Shown here piece by piece: positions 1 through 10,013 of a stretch of DNA of 64,000 nt. Where the stretch lies: NCBI RefSeq assembly GCF_023074835.1, contig NZ_JALLGW010000001.1, positions 1,674,001 to 1,738,000 of the forward strand, written 5' to 3'. The DNA comes from Halomarina salina (GTDB lineage: Archaea > Halobacteriota > Halobacteria > Halobacteriales > Haloarculaceae). A program made the position numbers and the translations under genes. How positions within the stretch are numbered: position 1 is the stretch's first letter; each line of letters starts with the position of its first letter. The notes below the pieces were generated by a model. It was given only the letters and a program-made list of their open reading frames with translations, was not told the origin of the DNA and ran no database searches.

Positions 1-81
1 CTCGTCGGGACGAACGGCCACCTCCGGACCGGCGTCGTCGTCTCGGGACAGGTCAGGGCGGACAGCGAGGTGATCCGCTGA
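1..81 (+). CDS. C-terminal end of a GlmU-type sugar nucleotidyltransferase (partial)
   Basis: The first 26 codons are open in frame 1 and end at a TGA that shares its last base with the ATG of glmS (TGATG), so the two genes are translationally coupled. The visible tail is rich in Gly and Val, with a short turn pattern like the last coil of a left-handed beta-helix acyltransferase domain. In haloarchaea glmS often follows a GlmU-like bifunctional nucleotidyltransferase, and this context is the main support. The gene start and catalytic domain lie outside the window, so the product is inferred. Confidence 0.5.
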   Translation, partial: LVGTNGHLRTGVVVSGQVRADSEVIR

Positions 82-1859
82 TGTGTGGCATCGTCGGCTG
101 TGTCGGCCGGGACGACGAGACGCTCGCGACGCTGGTCCACGGCCTCTCGAAACTGGAGTACCGCGGCTACGACTCGGCGGGCGTGGCGCTGGTCGGGGAC
201 GACCTCGACGTGGTCAAGCGCGCGGGCGAACTCGACGACCTGCGGGCGGCGCTCGACGACTACGACATCGGCGGCCACGTCGGCATCGGCCACACGCGCT
301 GGTCGACCCACGGGCCGCCGACGGACGCGAACGCGCACCCGCACCGCGACTGCTCGGAGCGGGTCGCCGTCGTCCACAACGGCATCATCGAGAACTACGA
401 GGAACTGAAGGCCGAACTCCGCGAGGACGGCCACGAGTTCCGCAGCGACACGGACACCGAGGTCATCCCCCACCTCGTCGAGGAGCGCCTCGACGCGGGC
501 GACGACACCGAGACGGCCGTCAGAGCCGCCGTCTCGCGGCTGGAAGGCAGCTACGCGGTCGCCGTCGTCGTCGCGGGCGACGACCGCGTGTTCGCCGCCC
601 GCGAGGACTCGCCGCTCGTCCTCGGCATCGACGACGGCGCGTTCTACCTCGCCAGCGACGTCCCCGCGTTCCGGGAGTTCACCGACCGCGTCGTCTACCT
701 GGAGGACGGCGAGTTCGCCGTCATCTCCGCCGACGAGTGGCACGTCACCGACTCGGCGGGCCAGCGCCGCGAGAAGGATATCGATACCGTCGAGTGGTCG
801 CCCGAGGAGACCGGCAAGTCGGGCTACGACCACTTCATGCTGAAGGAGATCCACGAACAGCCACGCTCCCTCCGGCAGTGTCTCCGGGGGCGCGTCTCGG
901 AACTCGACGGGACGGTCGACCTCGACGTGGACGTCGACCCGGACGGCGTGCAGTTCGTCGCCTGTGGCACCTCCTACCACGCGGCGCTCTGTGGCGTCAG
1001 CCTGTTCCACGAGGCGGGTATCCCCGCACAGGCGTTCCTCGCGAGCGAGTACGCCACCTCGCCGCCGCCCGTCGACGGCGACCTCGTCATCGGCGTCACC
1101 CAGTCCGGCGAGACCGCCGACACGCTGAGTGCGCTCCGGGAGGCCAAACGCCGCGGGGCGGAGACGCTCGCCGTCACGAACGTCGTCGGGTCGTCGGTGT
1201 CCCGCGAGTGCGACCAGACGCTGTACATCCGCGCCGGTCCGGAAATCGGCGTCGCCGCGACGAAGACCTTCTCCTCGCAGGTGCTCGCGCTGGCGCTGCT
1301 CGTCCTCTCGGGGACCGGCGCGTCGCGCCAGGACGTTGCCGCGCTCCGCGACCTGCCGGGGAACGTCCAGCAGGTACTCGACGAGTCGAACGCCGAGGAC
1401 ATCGCGCGGGCGTACGACGGTTCGGACGCCTACTTCTTCATCGGCCGTGGCCTCCAGTACCCCGTCTCGCTGGAGGGCGCACTGAAGTTCAAGGAGATAT
1501 CGTACGAGCACGCCGAGGGGTTCGCCGCGGGCGAACTGAAACACGGCCCACTCGCCCTGGTCACCGAGAACACGCCCGTGTTCGCGGCCGTCACTGGCGA
1601 CGACCTGCTGGCGCGCAAGACCATCGGGAACGTCAAGGAAGTCGAGGCGCGCGACGCCCCGGTCGTCGTCGTCACCGACGGCCAGAACGACGCCGCGCGC
1701 TACGCCGACCACGTGCTGGAGGTACCGGTGAGCGACGACCGCACGGCGGCCATCCTCGCGAACGTCCAGCTACAACTCGTGGCGTACCACGCCGCCGCGC
1801 TGCTCGACCGCTCCATCGACAAGCCGCGGAACCTGGCGAAGAGCGTCACCGTGGAGTAG
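81..1859 (+). CDS. glmS: Glutamine--fructose-6-phosphate aminotransferase (isomerizing)
   Basis: Makes glucosamine-6-phosphate from fructose-6-phosphate and glutamine, the entry step to UDP-GlcNAc, in the cytoplasm. The protein starts MCGIVG, so Cys2 is the N-terminal nucleophile of the class II glutamine amidotransferase domain (about 2-215, with HTRWSTHG near 71-78). Two SIS sugar-isomerase domains follow, with CGTSYHAA and SQSGETADT in the first and the LKFKEISYEHAEGF stretch in the second. The C-terminus LAKSVTVE is the family tail carrying the catalytic Lys. At 592 residues it is full length. It overlaps the upstream nucleotidyltransferase by one base, which fits one amino-sugar operon. 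Confidence 0.97.
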   Translation: MCGIVGCVGRDDETLATLVHGLSKLEYRGYDSAGVALVGDDLDVVKRAGELDDLRAALDDYDIGGHVGIGHTRWSTHGPPTDANAHPHRDCSERVAVVHNGIIENYEELKAELREDGHEFRSDTDTEVIPHLVEERLDAGDDTETAVRAAVSRLEGSYAVAVVVAGDDRVFAAREDSPLVLGIDDGAFYLASDVPAFREFTDRVVYLEDGEFAVISADEWHVTDSAGQRREKDIDTVEWSPEETGKSGYDHFMLKEIHEQPRSLRQCLRGRVSELDGTVDLDVDVDPDGVQFVACGTSYHAALCGVSLFHEAGIPAQAFLASEYATSPPPVDGDLVIGVTQSGETADTLSALREAKRRGAETLAVTNVVGSSVSRECDQTLYIRAGPEIGVAATKTFSSQVLALALLVLSGTGASRQDVAALRDLPGNVQQVLDESNAEDIARAYDGSDAYFFIGRGLQYPVSLEGALKFKEISYEHAEGFAAGELKHGPLALVTENTPVFAAVTGDDLLARKTIGNVKEVEARDAPVVVVTDGQNDAARYADHVLEVPVSDDRTAAILANVQLQLVAYHAAALLDRSIDKPRNLAKSVTVE

Positions 1860-1931
1860 TACGGCGGTCGGGCGCAGTCCGCGCACGACCCCGCCGCGTA
1901 CGTCTTTCCCCTCGCAGGAGTATCTTCAGCT

Positions 1932-2807
1932 ATGGACTCCACGACGAACGAGACGAGCGCCCCCGCCCCGCTACCAGCGACGAGTCACGTCGGCCGCGTC
2001 GCGCTTCGCGTCGCCGACCTCGGCCGGGTAGCGTCGTTCTACGAGTCGGTCGTCGGGCTGGACCGCCTCGACACCGACGGCGACGAGACCAGCGACGACC
2101 GGGCGACGCTCGGTGCGGGCGATACCCCGCTCCTCGAACTCGCCGCCCGCCCCGAACTCCCCGAGCGCGGCCGCGACGAGACGGGCCTGTTCCACGCCGC
2201 GTTCCTGTTCCCCGACCGGGGAGCGCTCGGCGACGCCCTCGCCCGCGTCGAGGCGGAGTGGCGACTCGACGGTGCCTCGGACCACCGCGTCAGCGAAGCG
2301 CTCTACCTCACCGACCCGGAGGGCAACGGCGTCGAACTGTACCGCGACCGACCAGGCGAGCAGTGGCCGACCGCGGACGGCCGTGTGCAGATGGACACGC
2401 TCCCGCTGGACCTCGACGCGCTCCGGGCGGACGCCACTGGCGACGACGGCGCGCCGGATGAGACGACAGTGGGGCACATTCACCTCGAAGTATCGTCGGT
2501 GCCCGACTCGCGGGCGTTCTACGTCGAGGAACTCGGGATGAATCTCAGACAGGAGGGGTCGGGCGCGGCGTTCGTCGCCGCGGGAGACTACCACCACCAC
2601 GTCGGCCTGAACTCGTGGAACGACCGTCGCGGTCCGGGGGATGGCCTGGGCCTCGACTGGTTCGAACTCGTCGTTCCCGACGCCGAGACGCTGGACGCAC
2701 TCGCGACGCATCTCGACGCACGGGGCGACGTATTCGAGCGGTCGGACGACGGCCTGACCGTCGAGGACCCGGACCGTATCGCGGTCCGCGTTCGCGTCGA
2801 GGAGTAG
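1932..2807 (+). CDS. VOC-superfamily protein, catechol-2,3-dioxygenase/glyoxalase type
   Basis: Two vicinal-oxygen-chelate modules can be seen, at about residues 15-130 and 150-291. Module 1 has HVGRVALRVADLGRVASFYE and YLTDPEGNGVELYRDRPG; module 2 has HIHLEVSSVPDSRAFYVEEL and a His cluster in GDYHHHVGLNSW. The fold binds one metal through His and Glu residues. The two-module layout resembles Bacillus CatE-like dioxygenases more than single-module glyoxalase I. The substrate cannot be read from sequence. The gene stands alone between glmS and a convergent protease, and its ATG sits in a short 72-base gap after glmS. Confidence 0.85.
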   Translation: MDSTTNETSAPAPLPATSHVGRVALRVADLGRVASFYESVVGLDRLDTDGDETSDDRATLGAGDTPLLELAARPELPERGRDETGLFHAAFLFPDRGALGDALARVEAEWRLDGASDHRVSEALYLTDPEGNGVELYRDRPGEQWPTADGRVQMDTLPLDLDALRADATGDDGAPDETTVGHIHLEVSSVPDSRAFYVEELGMNLRQEGSGAAFVAAGDYHHHVGLNSWNDRRGPGDGLGLDWFELVVPDAETLDALATHLDARGDVFERSDDGLTVEDPDRIAVRVRVEE

Positions 2808-2843
2808 TCGGGAACGCTCTTTCTCGACCGGCCGACCGGCGAC

Positions 2844-4595
2844 TCAGAGCGCCGGGCCGACCAGCATCGCCGTGAGCGCGCCGAGCATCGCCAGCGTGGC
2901 GACGGCGGTGGCGGCCGTCGCGGTCGGTTCGGGTGCGCCCACCCGGTCCGAGAGCGCACCGACGCTCGTGTGGAGAATCTTCCCGCCGTCGAGCGGGAAC
3001 GCGGGGATGGCGTTGAACAGCGCCAACTGGAGGTTCACCCACCCGGTCCAGAACAGGACGTTGGCGAGGAGGAACACGCCGCCGTCGAGCGGTGCGGGTA
3101 CGCCCGGCACCGTGTAGAAGCCCGCGACCTGCCCCTCGAACCCCGCGAAGTTGTACGGCGCGAAGCCGACCGTCGCCGCCAGCGGGAGGAGGATGACGAC
3201 GAGCAGGAGGCCCGCGACGCCCCCGATGGGGAGCGCGTCCGAGACGCCCTCGCCGGTGAACAGGCCGAGCATCCGGTCGGCGGGGTACGTTCGGATTCCG
3301 GCGTCGACCAGCGCGAGCCCGCTCGTCCCGGCCCGTGGGACGACGCCGAGGAGGCCACCGTCACCGCCATCGGCGTGCTCGCCGCCGAGCGTCACCGTGT
3401 ACTCGTGGCGTCGCGCGCCGTCGCCGTCGCCCGCGTAGGCGACGACCGACGCCTGCTGGCCCGTCGTCGCCGCCGAGAGCGCGTCGAGCAGGTCCTCGGT
3501 CGACTGGACCCGCTCCCCGTCGAACCGAACGAGGGTGACCGGGTCGGTCGGTGCGCCAGCGTCCGCCAGCGGGCCGCCGTCGGTCGGCGTCACCCGAGCG
3601 CCGACGGCCAGCGAGCGCGTCTCGCCGTCGCCGGTGGTGACGGTCACCTGCTCGCTGTCGCCGATGGCCGACGCGAACCCGGCCAGCGTGCAGACGGGTT
3701 CGCCGTCCACGGCGGCGACGGTGGTCCCCGGCGAGAGCGCACCGTCGCCACCGACGACGGTGACCGCCCGCCGGAGCGTGGTCTCGCGCTCGCCGTCCAG
3801 TTCGACCGTCGCGTCGCAGGCCGTGCCCGCGAGCGCCGCGTCCAGTGCGTCGGCGTCCTCGACCGACGTGCCCGCGACCGCGGTGATGCGGTCGCCCGCC
3901 TCGATGCCGGCGGCCGCGGCGGGCGACCCGTCGGCGACGCCGCCGATGGCCGCGCCCGGCGCGGGAGAGATGGCCCCGCCGACGGGACCGAACAGGAGGC
4001 CGAACGCGAGCACCGTGACGACGAGGTTGGTGAGGATGCCCGCCGCGAACATCCGGTTCAGGACGCCCGGCGACGCCGCTTCCGCCGTCTCGTCGTCCGG
4101 GTCGACGAACGCGCCCGTGGGTAGCGGCCCGAGGAGGAACGCGCCGACCGACTCCACCTCGATGCCGCCGACGCGACAGAGCACGCCGTGTGCGCCCTCG
4201 TGGACGACGAGGGCGAGGAGCAGGCCGACGAGCAGTTCCGGGGCGGCCGAGAGCGGGAGGAAGTCGTTGACGCCCGGCACGACGACGACGTTCCGCGGCT
4301 GTGCGGCGGCGGAACTGGCCTCCCCCGCCAGCGCTGCCCGAGCCACGACGAGGACGACGACCGCGAGGAGGGCCATGAGGACGAACGCGACGGCCACCGC
4401 GAGCGTCCCGAACGCCCGGAACAGTCGGTCGTGGCGGGCGAGGCGGTCCAGCAGCCGTCGGCCGCGTCTCGTGTGGACCGTCGTTATCGGGCCGCTGACC
4501 TCGACCCAGTCGGGCAGGAGGCCGCGCCGCGCCGCGAGCATGGCGGCGACGGTGTAACAGCAGGTGCCGAGGAGCAGCCAGACGAGGGGACCCAT
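2844..4595 (-). CDS. Site-2-protease family (M50) membrane metalloprotease with PDZ modules
   Basis: An intramembrane zinc protease. The active-site helix carries HEGAH (His132, Glu133, His136), and the second metal-ligand motif FPLDGGKIL lies near the C-terminus. Between them is an extended extracellular region with one clear PDZ module (DGSPAAAAGIEAGDRITAV) and a second PDZ-like part. Hydrophobic segments flank both motifs, as in archaeal S2P homologues. At 583 residues it is long because of the duplicated PDZ region. Such proteases cleave membrane-bound regulators or leftover signal peptides; the substrate here is unknown. It is convergent with the VOC gene, and its start codon is followed directly by hydrophobic residues. 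Confidence 0.92.
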   Translation of the reverse strand: MGPLVWLLLGTCCYTVAAMLAARRGLLPDWVEVSGPITTVHTRRGRRLLDRLARHDRLFRAFGTLAVAVAFVLMALLAVVVLVVARAALAGEASSAAAQPRNVVVVPGVNDFLPLSAAPELLVGLLLALVVHEGAHGVLCRVGGIEVESVGAFLLGPLPTGAFVDPDDETAEAASPGVLNRMFAAGILTNLVVTVLAFGLLFGPVGGAISPAPGAAIGGVADGSPAAAAGIEAGDRITAVAGTSVEDADALDAALAGTACDATVELDGERETTLRRAVTVVGGDGALSPGTTVAAVDGEPVCTLAGFASAIGDSEQVTVTTGDGETRSLAVGARVTPTDGGPLADAGAPTDPVTLVRFDGERVQSTEDLLDALSAATTGQQASVVAYAGDGDGARRHEYTVTLGGEHADGGDGGLLGVVPRAGTSGLALVDAGIRTYPADRMLGLFTGEGVSDALPIGGVAGLLLVVILLPLAATVGFAPYNFAGFEGQVAGFYTVPGVPAPLDGGVFLLANVLFWTGWVNLQLALFNAIPAFPLDGGKILHTSVGALSDRVGAPEPTATAATAVATLAMLGALTAMLVGPAL

Positions 4596-4733
4596 TCACT
4601 CATCGAATTGGACAGGTCGAAGAAAAGCATTGTCGTCGGACGGGGGAGCGCGCCTTATCCTCTCCGACGGACCGAGACGCGTATCGAGGACGGGAGCGAG
4701 GTGAACGGCGAGGACGTATCGCCGGACGTCGAC

Positions 4734-5149
4734 CGCTCGGCGTACGTCGCCGCCGTCTGCGACCACACCGACGACGCGGCCGCCGAGGCGCTGTTCGGTC
4801 GCGTCGAGACCGAGCGAGGTCGGCTCGACCTGCTGGTCAACAACGTCCGGGGTGGCTACGAGGGCTACGACGAGACGTTCGACGCGCCGTTCTGGGAGCA
4901 ACCCGTCGAACGGTTCGACCGGAAGCTGTGGGCCGGGCTCCGAGCGCACGACGTGACCGCAGTGGCGCTCGCACCGGGCTGGATGCGCACCGAGGCGGTG
5001 CGGTGGTCGCGCTCGCGGGTGACCCCGACGTGCCGGAGCGGACCGGGGAGACGCTCACCGTGGGCGACCTCGCGCGCGAGTACGGCTTCACCGACACCGA
5101 CGGGACCCAGCCGGAACCGTTCGAGATTCCCGACGCTCCCGAGGCGTGA
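4734..5149 (+). pseudogene. Decayed short-chain dehydrogenase/reductase (SDR) remnant
   Basis: Pieces of one SDR protein remain in two frames. Frame 3 carries a piece with CDHTDD, GRLDLLVNNVRGGYEGYDE and FWEQPVERFDRKLW, then jumps at GLRAH directly to DVTAVALAPGWMRTEAV. Intact relatives should have the Ser-Tyr-Lys catalytic region between these two parts. Frame 2 then continues with GGAVVALAGDPDVPERTGE and a C-terminal tail ending in PDAPEA at a TGA. The N-terminal TGxxxGxG nucleotide-binding loop, the catalytic YxxxK and a stretch after RTEAV are all missing. At least two internal deletions, a frameshift and loss of the 5' end explain this. It cannot encode a working enzyme. Confidence 0.85.
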
Positions 5150-5204
5150 ACAACCACGGTCGCGTGCGAGGGACTCTCATGGACAGGGGGCCAGTACACT
5201 GGAC

Positions 5205-5660
5205 ATGCCGGGTCTGCGACTGACCAGCCCCGCGTTCGACGACGGGGAGCGGATCCCCGAGGAGTACGGCTACCAGGAGCGGAACGTCAACCCGCCGTTT
5301 CGCATCGACGGCGTCCCCGAGGGGACGGAGACGCTCGCGTTCGTGGTGGATGACCCGGACGCGATGCGACCCGCCGGCAGGGTGTGGGACCACTGGGTCG
5401 TCTGGAACCTCCCGCCCGACGTGGACGAGATTCCCGAAGACTGGGCGACGGCCGAGGTGTTGGAGGGACGCAACGACTACGGTGAACAGGGCTACGGCGG
5501 CCCGAACCCGCCCGACCGCGAACACACCTACCGCTTCCGGCTGTTCGCGCTGGACACGAGCCTCGACCTGCCACCGAACGTCGACGCGGAGGCGCTCGTC
5601 GACGCGACGGACGGACACGTCCTGGCCGAGGCGGAACTGACCGGGACGTACGCACCGTAG
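5205..5660 (+). CDS. YbhB/YbcL family (PEBP, Raf-kinase-inhibitor-like) protein
   Basis: A 151-residue phosphatidylethanolamine-binding-protein fold. The conserved ligand-site parts are VVDDPDA near residue 47 and DHWVVWNLPPD near 63; GPNPPDREHTYRFRLFALD is the family signature following the GYGGP loop. Bacterial and archaeal members are cytoplasmic proteins of unclear role that bind small anionic ligands. The ATG at 5205 was chosen because it begins the family-typical MPGLRLTSPAFDDGERIP. A longer open frame runs upstream through the SDR remnant but has no coding logic. No operon partner is evident. Confidence 0.93.
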   Translation: MPGLRLTSPAFDDGERIPEEYGYQERNVNPPFRIDGVPEGTETLAFVVDDPDAMRPAGRVWDHWVVWNLPPDVDEIPEDWATAEVLEGRNDYGEQGYGGPNPPDREHTYRFRLFALDTSLDLPPNVDAEALVDATDGHVLAEAELTGTYAP

Positions 5661-5770
5661 CGTCTCGGGCCCGCTGCCTGCGCCGGGGTCACGAGTGCCC
5701 TCGCGACGGTCTCCGGACATCTCGCCGACCGTCGCGGCCGAGCGACTGCCGGAGGCGCGAACGGAAACCG

Positions 5771-5800
5771 TTATGAGTGTTTAGGGCAGCCTAAATCATA
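5771..5800 (+). promoter_or_regulatory. Promoter with DtxR/IdeR-like metal-repressor palindrome
   Basis: TTATGA at 5771-5776 sits 24-29 bases before the ATG at 5800, the usual spacing for a haloarchaeal leaderless promoter. The near-perfect palindrome TTTAGGGCAGCCTAAA (5780-5795) fills the space between TATA box and start. It has the TTAGG...CCTAA form known for DtxR/IdeR/SirR-type iron and manganese repressors, which haloarchaea encode. A bound protein there would block initiation, so iron-dependent repression of the binding protein downstream is inferred. Confidence 0.7.
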
Positions 5801-7071
5801 TGACGGAGCCAACGGACGGACGGGACGGCCCGAGCAGGCGGCAGTACCTGCTCGCGGGAACGGCGGCGGTCGGCGGCCTGCTCGCGGGGTGCGCTTCGGG
5901 CGGGTCGGGGGACCCCTCGAACGGGACGACGGAGGCGACTGATTCGGGCGTCACGACCGGGGAAGGTGGCGAGACGGCCGACGGAGCGACCACCGAGGGC
6001 GAATCGACCACGACCCAGGAGCCGTACACGGCGACGCTCGCCCCCGCTGGCGAGGTGTCGTTCGACAGCGTCCCGGAGTCGGTGTTCACCGTCTTCTCGC
6101 AGTACACGGACATGGCAGTCGCGCTCGGCCACGGCGACGCGGTGAACGCGATGTACGTCCCGGAGATGGCGGGGACGACGATGAACAACTACTACGAGCA
6201 TCTGGAGGGCGTCTCGTTCGACTGGGAGGGCCTGCCGGACCCGCTGTCGGACGGCCTCCCGAAGGAACTGCTCTACGACCTCGACAGCGACGTCCACCTC
6301 GCCGACCCGGCGTGGGCCTCGACGCAGAAGAACTGGACGAAGTCGGACGTCGACGAGATTCGCGACTCCGTCGGGCCGTGGTTCGGCAACTTCTACAGCG
6401 GGACCCACGCCGACGCACCCGAGGGGTACGGCGACGCCTACCAGTACTACACGCTCTGGGAGATGTTCGGCCACGTCGCCGAGGTGTTCCAGGAGCGGGA
6501 GCGCTACGAGGCGCTGAACGCGGTCCACGAGGACCTGCTGTCGACCGTCGAGGGGAGTCTCCCGCCGAAGGAGGAGCGCCCGACGGCGGTGCGGGTCACC
6601 CTCAGTGAGGACCAGTTCTACACCTACCACCTCAACAAGCCGGGCTACTGGCTCGCGGACACGCGACCGCTCGGCGCGAACGACGCCTTCGCCGAGAAGG
6701 ACTGGGGACAGCTCTGGGGGAGCGTCGGCTTCGAGGCGATGGCCGAGGCCGACCCGGACGTCATCCTGCATCTCTGGGGCATGACGCCGAACTACGACAT
6801 GGCGGAGGTCCGCCAGACCCTCGCGGACCACCCGGTCGGCGGCCAGCTCTCGGCGGTCCAGAACGACCGCGTCTACGCGCAGGGGATGCGCTACCAGGGC
6901 CCCATCATGAACCTGTTCCAGATAGAGGCGACGGCGAAACAGCTCTACCCCGAGCAGTTCGGCGAGTGGCCGGGCTACACGAGCGGCGAGCCGTACCCGG
7001 ACGTCCCCGAGGGCGAGTGGCTGTTCGACCGGAACGCGGTGGCCGCGGCGGTCCGCGGCGAGACGTCGTAA
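5800..7071 (+). CDS. ABC transporter solute-binding lipoprotein, iron/siderophore (BtuF/FhuD-like) type
   Basis: A 423-residue exported binding protein. The N-terminus has a twin-arginine motif (SRRQYLLAG, about residues 11-19) and a lipobox LAGC near residue 28, followed by a Gly/Ser/Thr-rich linker to about residue 70; it should be a Tat-exported, lipid-anchored protein. The body has the two-lobed periplasmic-binding type seen in iron-chelate systems (YFWLAD-like and DVILHLWG parts). The metal palindrome before its start supports an iron role. No permease or ATPase is adjacent; the next gene is mutS, so it is an orphan component here and must act with a transporter encoded elsewhere. Cobalamin or another chelate as ligand cannot be excluded. 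Confidence 0.85.
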   Translation: MTEPTDGRDGPSRRQYLLAGTAAVGGLLAGCASGGSGDPSNGTTEATDSGVTTGEGGETADGATTEGESTTTQEPYTATLAPAGEVSFDSVPESVFTVFSQYTDMAVALGHGDAVNAMYVPEMAGTTMNNYYEHLEGVSFDWEGLPDPLSDGLPKELLYDLDSDVHLADPAWASTQKNWTKSDVDEIRDSVGPWFGNFYSGTHADAPEGYGDAYQYYTLWEMFGHVAEVFQERERYEALNAVHEDLLSTVEGSLPPKEERPTAVRVTLSEDQFYTYHLNKPGYWLADTRPLGANDAFAEKDWGQLWGSVGFEAMAEADPDVILHLWGMTPNYDMAEVRQTLADHPVGGQLSAVQNDRVYAQGMRYQGPIMNLFQIEATAKQLYPEQFGEWPGYTSGEPYPDVPEGEWLFDRNAVAAAVRGETS

Positions 7072-7163
7072 CGGCGACTCGACAGCCCGACCGGATAGCC
7101 CGGCGAACCGCCCGACAGCGGCGCAGTCCGTGGGTTCAAGTGCGTCGCCGTCCCCCGTCCGGT

Positions 7164-10013
7164 ATGGAGGCGACGGGGCCGCCCGCGAAGATGGTCGACC
7201 GCCGCGAGGAGCTGACGCCGATGCTCTCGCAGTACTTCGACCTCACGCAGGAGTACGACGACGCGCTGGTGCTGTTCCAGGTGGGCGACTTCTACGAGCT
7301 GTTCTGCGAGGCCGCCGAGGCGGCCGCCCGAACGCTCGAGATCACGCTGACGAAACGCGAGGACTCGACGGGCACCTACCCGATGGCGGGTGTCCCCATC
7401 GACAACGTCGCGCCGTACGTCGAGACGCTGCTGGACGCGGGCTACCGCGTCGCCATCGCCGACCAGGTACAGGACCCGTCGGAGGCGACGGGCGTCGTCG
7501 AACGCGCCGTCACGCAGGTCGTCACGCCCGGAACGGTCGTCGACGAGGAACTGCTCGGCGCGGGCAACACGTACGTCGCGAGCGTCGTCCGCGAGGCCGA
7601 CCGTAGCGAGGCCTCGAACCGAGCGGGGAGTGGAACGACCCGCGAGGCGACCGACGCCGACGACCCAGACCACCGCGAGCGGTTCGCCGTCGCGTTCGTG
7701 GACGTCTCGACCGGCGAGTTCCGCGTCACGTCGGGGCCGCGCGACGTGGTGCAGGACGAACTCGACAGGCTCGCACCCGCAGAGGTCGTCACGGCGCGGG
7801 GGGAGTTCGACCGCGACTCCCCCGACGACGCGTCGACCGACGGGAACGACGACGACGCCCCCCACGGCTTCGACGTCCGGGGGATGCACACGCCGTTTCG
7901 GGCGAGCGCGTTCGACGGCGACGACGCTCGCGAGACGCTGTCGGGGTACGTCCCGACGCCCGACGCGCTGTTCGAGCGCCCCGCGGAACTCCAGGCTGCG
8001 GGTGGGCTGCTCGCCTACGCGGAGTACACGCAGGGCGTCGACTCGGGCGGGCTGGAGTACATCTCGCGGGTCCAGCGCTACGACCCGCGCGAGGGGATGC
8101 GCGTCGACGCCACCGCCCTGCGCTCGCTGGAGGTGTTCGAGAACCGCGAGGGCGGCGACGCGCACACGCTGCTCGGCGTCCTCGACACCACGTCGTGTGC
8201 GCTGGGCCGACGCGAACTCACCCACTGGCTCCGTCGCCCGCTGCTGGACCGCGAGCGTATCGCTGCCCGACAGGACGCCGTCGAGGAACTCGCCGACCGC
8301 GCGTTCGCCCGCGAAGAAGCCCGGGACCTGCTCCGGGACGTCTACGACATCGAGCGACTCGTCACCCGCGTCTCGCGGGGCCGGGCGAACGCGCGTGACC
8401 TCCGGGCGCTGAAGGACACGCTCGACGTGATTCCGGAACTGAAGGCGGCGCTCGGCGACTGCGAGTGCGACCCGCTCCGCGAGCGCCGCGAGGCACTGGA
8501 CGAACTGGCGGACGTTCGGGGCCTCGTCGGGCGGGCCATCGTCGAGGAACCGCCCATCGAGGTGACGGAGGGCGGCGTCATCGCGGACGGCTACGACGAC
8601 GACCTGGACGACCTGCGCGCCGCGGAGCGCGAGGGTCGAGAGTGGGTCGCCGACCTCGAAGCCGGCGAGCGCGAACGCACCGGTATCGACTCGCTGAAGG
8701 TCGGCTACAACGAGGTCCACGGCTACTACATCGAGGTGACGAACCCGAACCTCGACCGGGTGCCCGACGACTACACGCGCCGCCAGACGCTGAAGAACTC
8801 CGAGCGGTTCTACACGCCCGAACTGAAGCAACGCGAGGACGAGATTCTGGGCGCGTCCGAGCGCGCCGACACCCGCGAGTACCACCTGTTCACAGAGGTC
8901 CGCGACGAGGTGGCAGCCGAGGCCGAACGCGTCCAGCGCGTCGCGTCGGTGCTCGCGGAACTCGACGTGCTCTGCACGCTGGCCGACGTCGCCGTCGACC
9001 GGAACTACGTGCGCCCGGCGTTCGGCGAGGAGGGCATCCACGTCGAGGGCGGCCGACACCCGGTCGTCGAGACGACCGAACCGCGGTTCGTCCCGAACGA
9101 TGCCGATCTCCGCGAGCGGAACGTCGCGGTCATCACGGGACCGAACATGAGCGGGAAGTCGACGTACATGCGCCAGATAGCGCTCGTACAACTGCTCGCA
9201 CAGGTCGGGAGCTTCGTCCCCGCCGACCGTGCCCGCCTGCCCGTCGTCGACCGAATCTTCACCCGCGTCGGCGCGAGCGACGACATCGCTGGCGGCGCGT
9301 CGACGTTCATGCGCGAGATGCGCGAACTGACGAGCATCCTCCACGACGCCACCGAGGACTCGCTCGTGTTGCTCGACGAGGTTGGGCGCGGCACCAGCAC
9401 CGCCGACGGGCGAGCCATCGCGTGGGCCGTCACCGAGTTCCTCCACGACGAGGTGGGCGCGACGACGCTGTTCGCCACGCACTACCACGAACTGACGCGC
9501 ATCGCCGAGAGTCGCGAACGCATCCGGAACTTCCACTTCACCATCGACCGGTCGGGCGACGAAGTCACGTTCCTGCACTCCGTCGTCGAGGGGGCCAGCG
9601 AGGCCTCGTACGGCGTCGAGGTGGCGCAGCTCGCGGGCGTTCCGGGGACGGTCATCGACCGCTCTCGTGACCTCATCGACGATGGCCTGCCCGGTGACGC
9701 CGGGTCGACGCGGACGACGGAGTCGCCGTCGGCAGCGACGAACGACGCCACGGCCGAACCGGCCGCCAGGACCAACGGCTACGGCGAGCACACCGACTCG
9801 CACACGACGCGGTCGGACGACCTCTCATCCGGAACGGACGACCGACAAATCACGCTCGACGAACCCACTGCCGGGGAAGCCGTCGCAGACGAACCGAGTG
9901 CCGCCGGCGGGTCGACGCTCGAAGCCGAGATACGGGACCTGAACATCGCGTCGATGACGCCGCTGGAGGCGCTGACGTGGCTCCACGAGCGCCAGCGGGA
10001 GGTCCAGCGATGA
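7164..10013 (+). CDS. mutS: DNA mismatch repair ATPase MutS (MutS1 type)
   Basis: Mismatch recognition protein, 949 residues. The N-terminal mismatch-reading domain has GDFYELF with Phe43 and Glu45, the Phe-x-Glu pair that stacks on and contacts the mismatched base. The ATPase domain has Walker [10 protein letters not shown] (659-667) and Walker B with the signature [14 protein letters not shown]. Connector, core and clamp domains lie between. After about residue 835 comes a low-complexity acidic Ser/Thr-rich stretch and then a short helical tail ([15 protein letters not shown]), which lengthens it beyond the usual 850-880. The ATG at 7164 fits a leaderless promoter (GGTTCAAG about 28 bases upstream). 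It overlaps mutL by four bases (ATGA). Confidence 0.96.
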   Translation: MEATGPPAKMVDRREELTPMLSQYFDLTQEYDDALVLFQVGDFYELFCEAAEAAARTLEITLTKREDSTGTYPMAGVPIDNVAPYVETLLDAGYRVAIADQVQDPSEATGVVERAVTQVVTPGTVVDEELLGAGNTYVASVVREADRSEASNRAGSGTTREATDADDPDHRERFAVAFVDVSTGEFRVTSGPRDVVQDELDRLAPAEVVTARGEFDRDSPDDASTDGNDDDAPHGFDVRGMHTPFRASAFDGDDARETLSGYVPTPDALFERPAELQAAGGLLAYAEYTQGVDSGGLEYISRVQRYDPREGMRVDATALRSLEVFENREGGDAHTLLGVLDTTSCALGRRELTHWLRRPLLDRERIAARQDAVEELADRAFAREEARDLLRDVYDIERLVTRVSRGRANARDLRALKDTLDVIPELKAALGDCECDPLRERREALDELADVRGLVGRAIVEEPPIEVTEGGVIADGYDDDLDDLRAAEREGREWVADLEAGERERTGIDSLKVGYNEVHGYYIEVTNPNLDRVPDDYTRRQTLKNSERFYTPELKQREDEILGASERADTREYHLFTEVRDEVAAEAERVQRVASVLAELDVLCTLADVAVDRNYVRPAFGEEGIHVEGGRHPVVETTEPRFVPNDADLRERNVAVITGPNMSGKSTYMRQIALVQLLAQVGSFVPADRARLPVVDRIFTRVGASDDIAGGASTFMREMRELTSILHDATEDSLVLLDEVGRGTSTADGRAIAWAVTEFLHDEVGATTLFATHYHELTRIAESRERIRNFHFTIDRSGDEVTFLHSVVEGASEASYGVEVAQLAGVPGTVIDRSRDLIDDGLPGDAGSTRTTESPSAATNDATAEPAARTNGYGEHTDSHTTRSDDLSSGTDDRQITLDEPTAGEAVADEPSAAGGSTLEAEIRDLNIASMTPLEALTWLHERQREVQR

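Noticed and set aside
4188-5660. Long 490-codon open frame joining the protease region, SDR remnant and PEBP gene
   Set aside because: It merges three unrelated stretches: the first part is antisense to the M50 protease, the middle is the SDR remnant and only the last 151 codons look like a real protein. GC-rich DNA yields few stop codons, so length is not evidence.
6975-9803. 942-codon minus-strand frame opposite mutS
   Set aside because: Arg-rich antisense product without motifs; the plus strand encodes MutS with all catalytic motifs.
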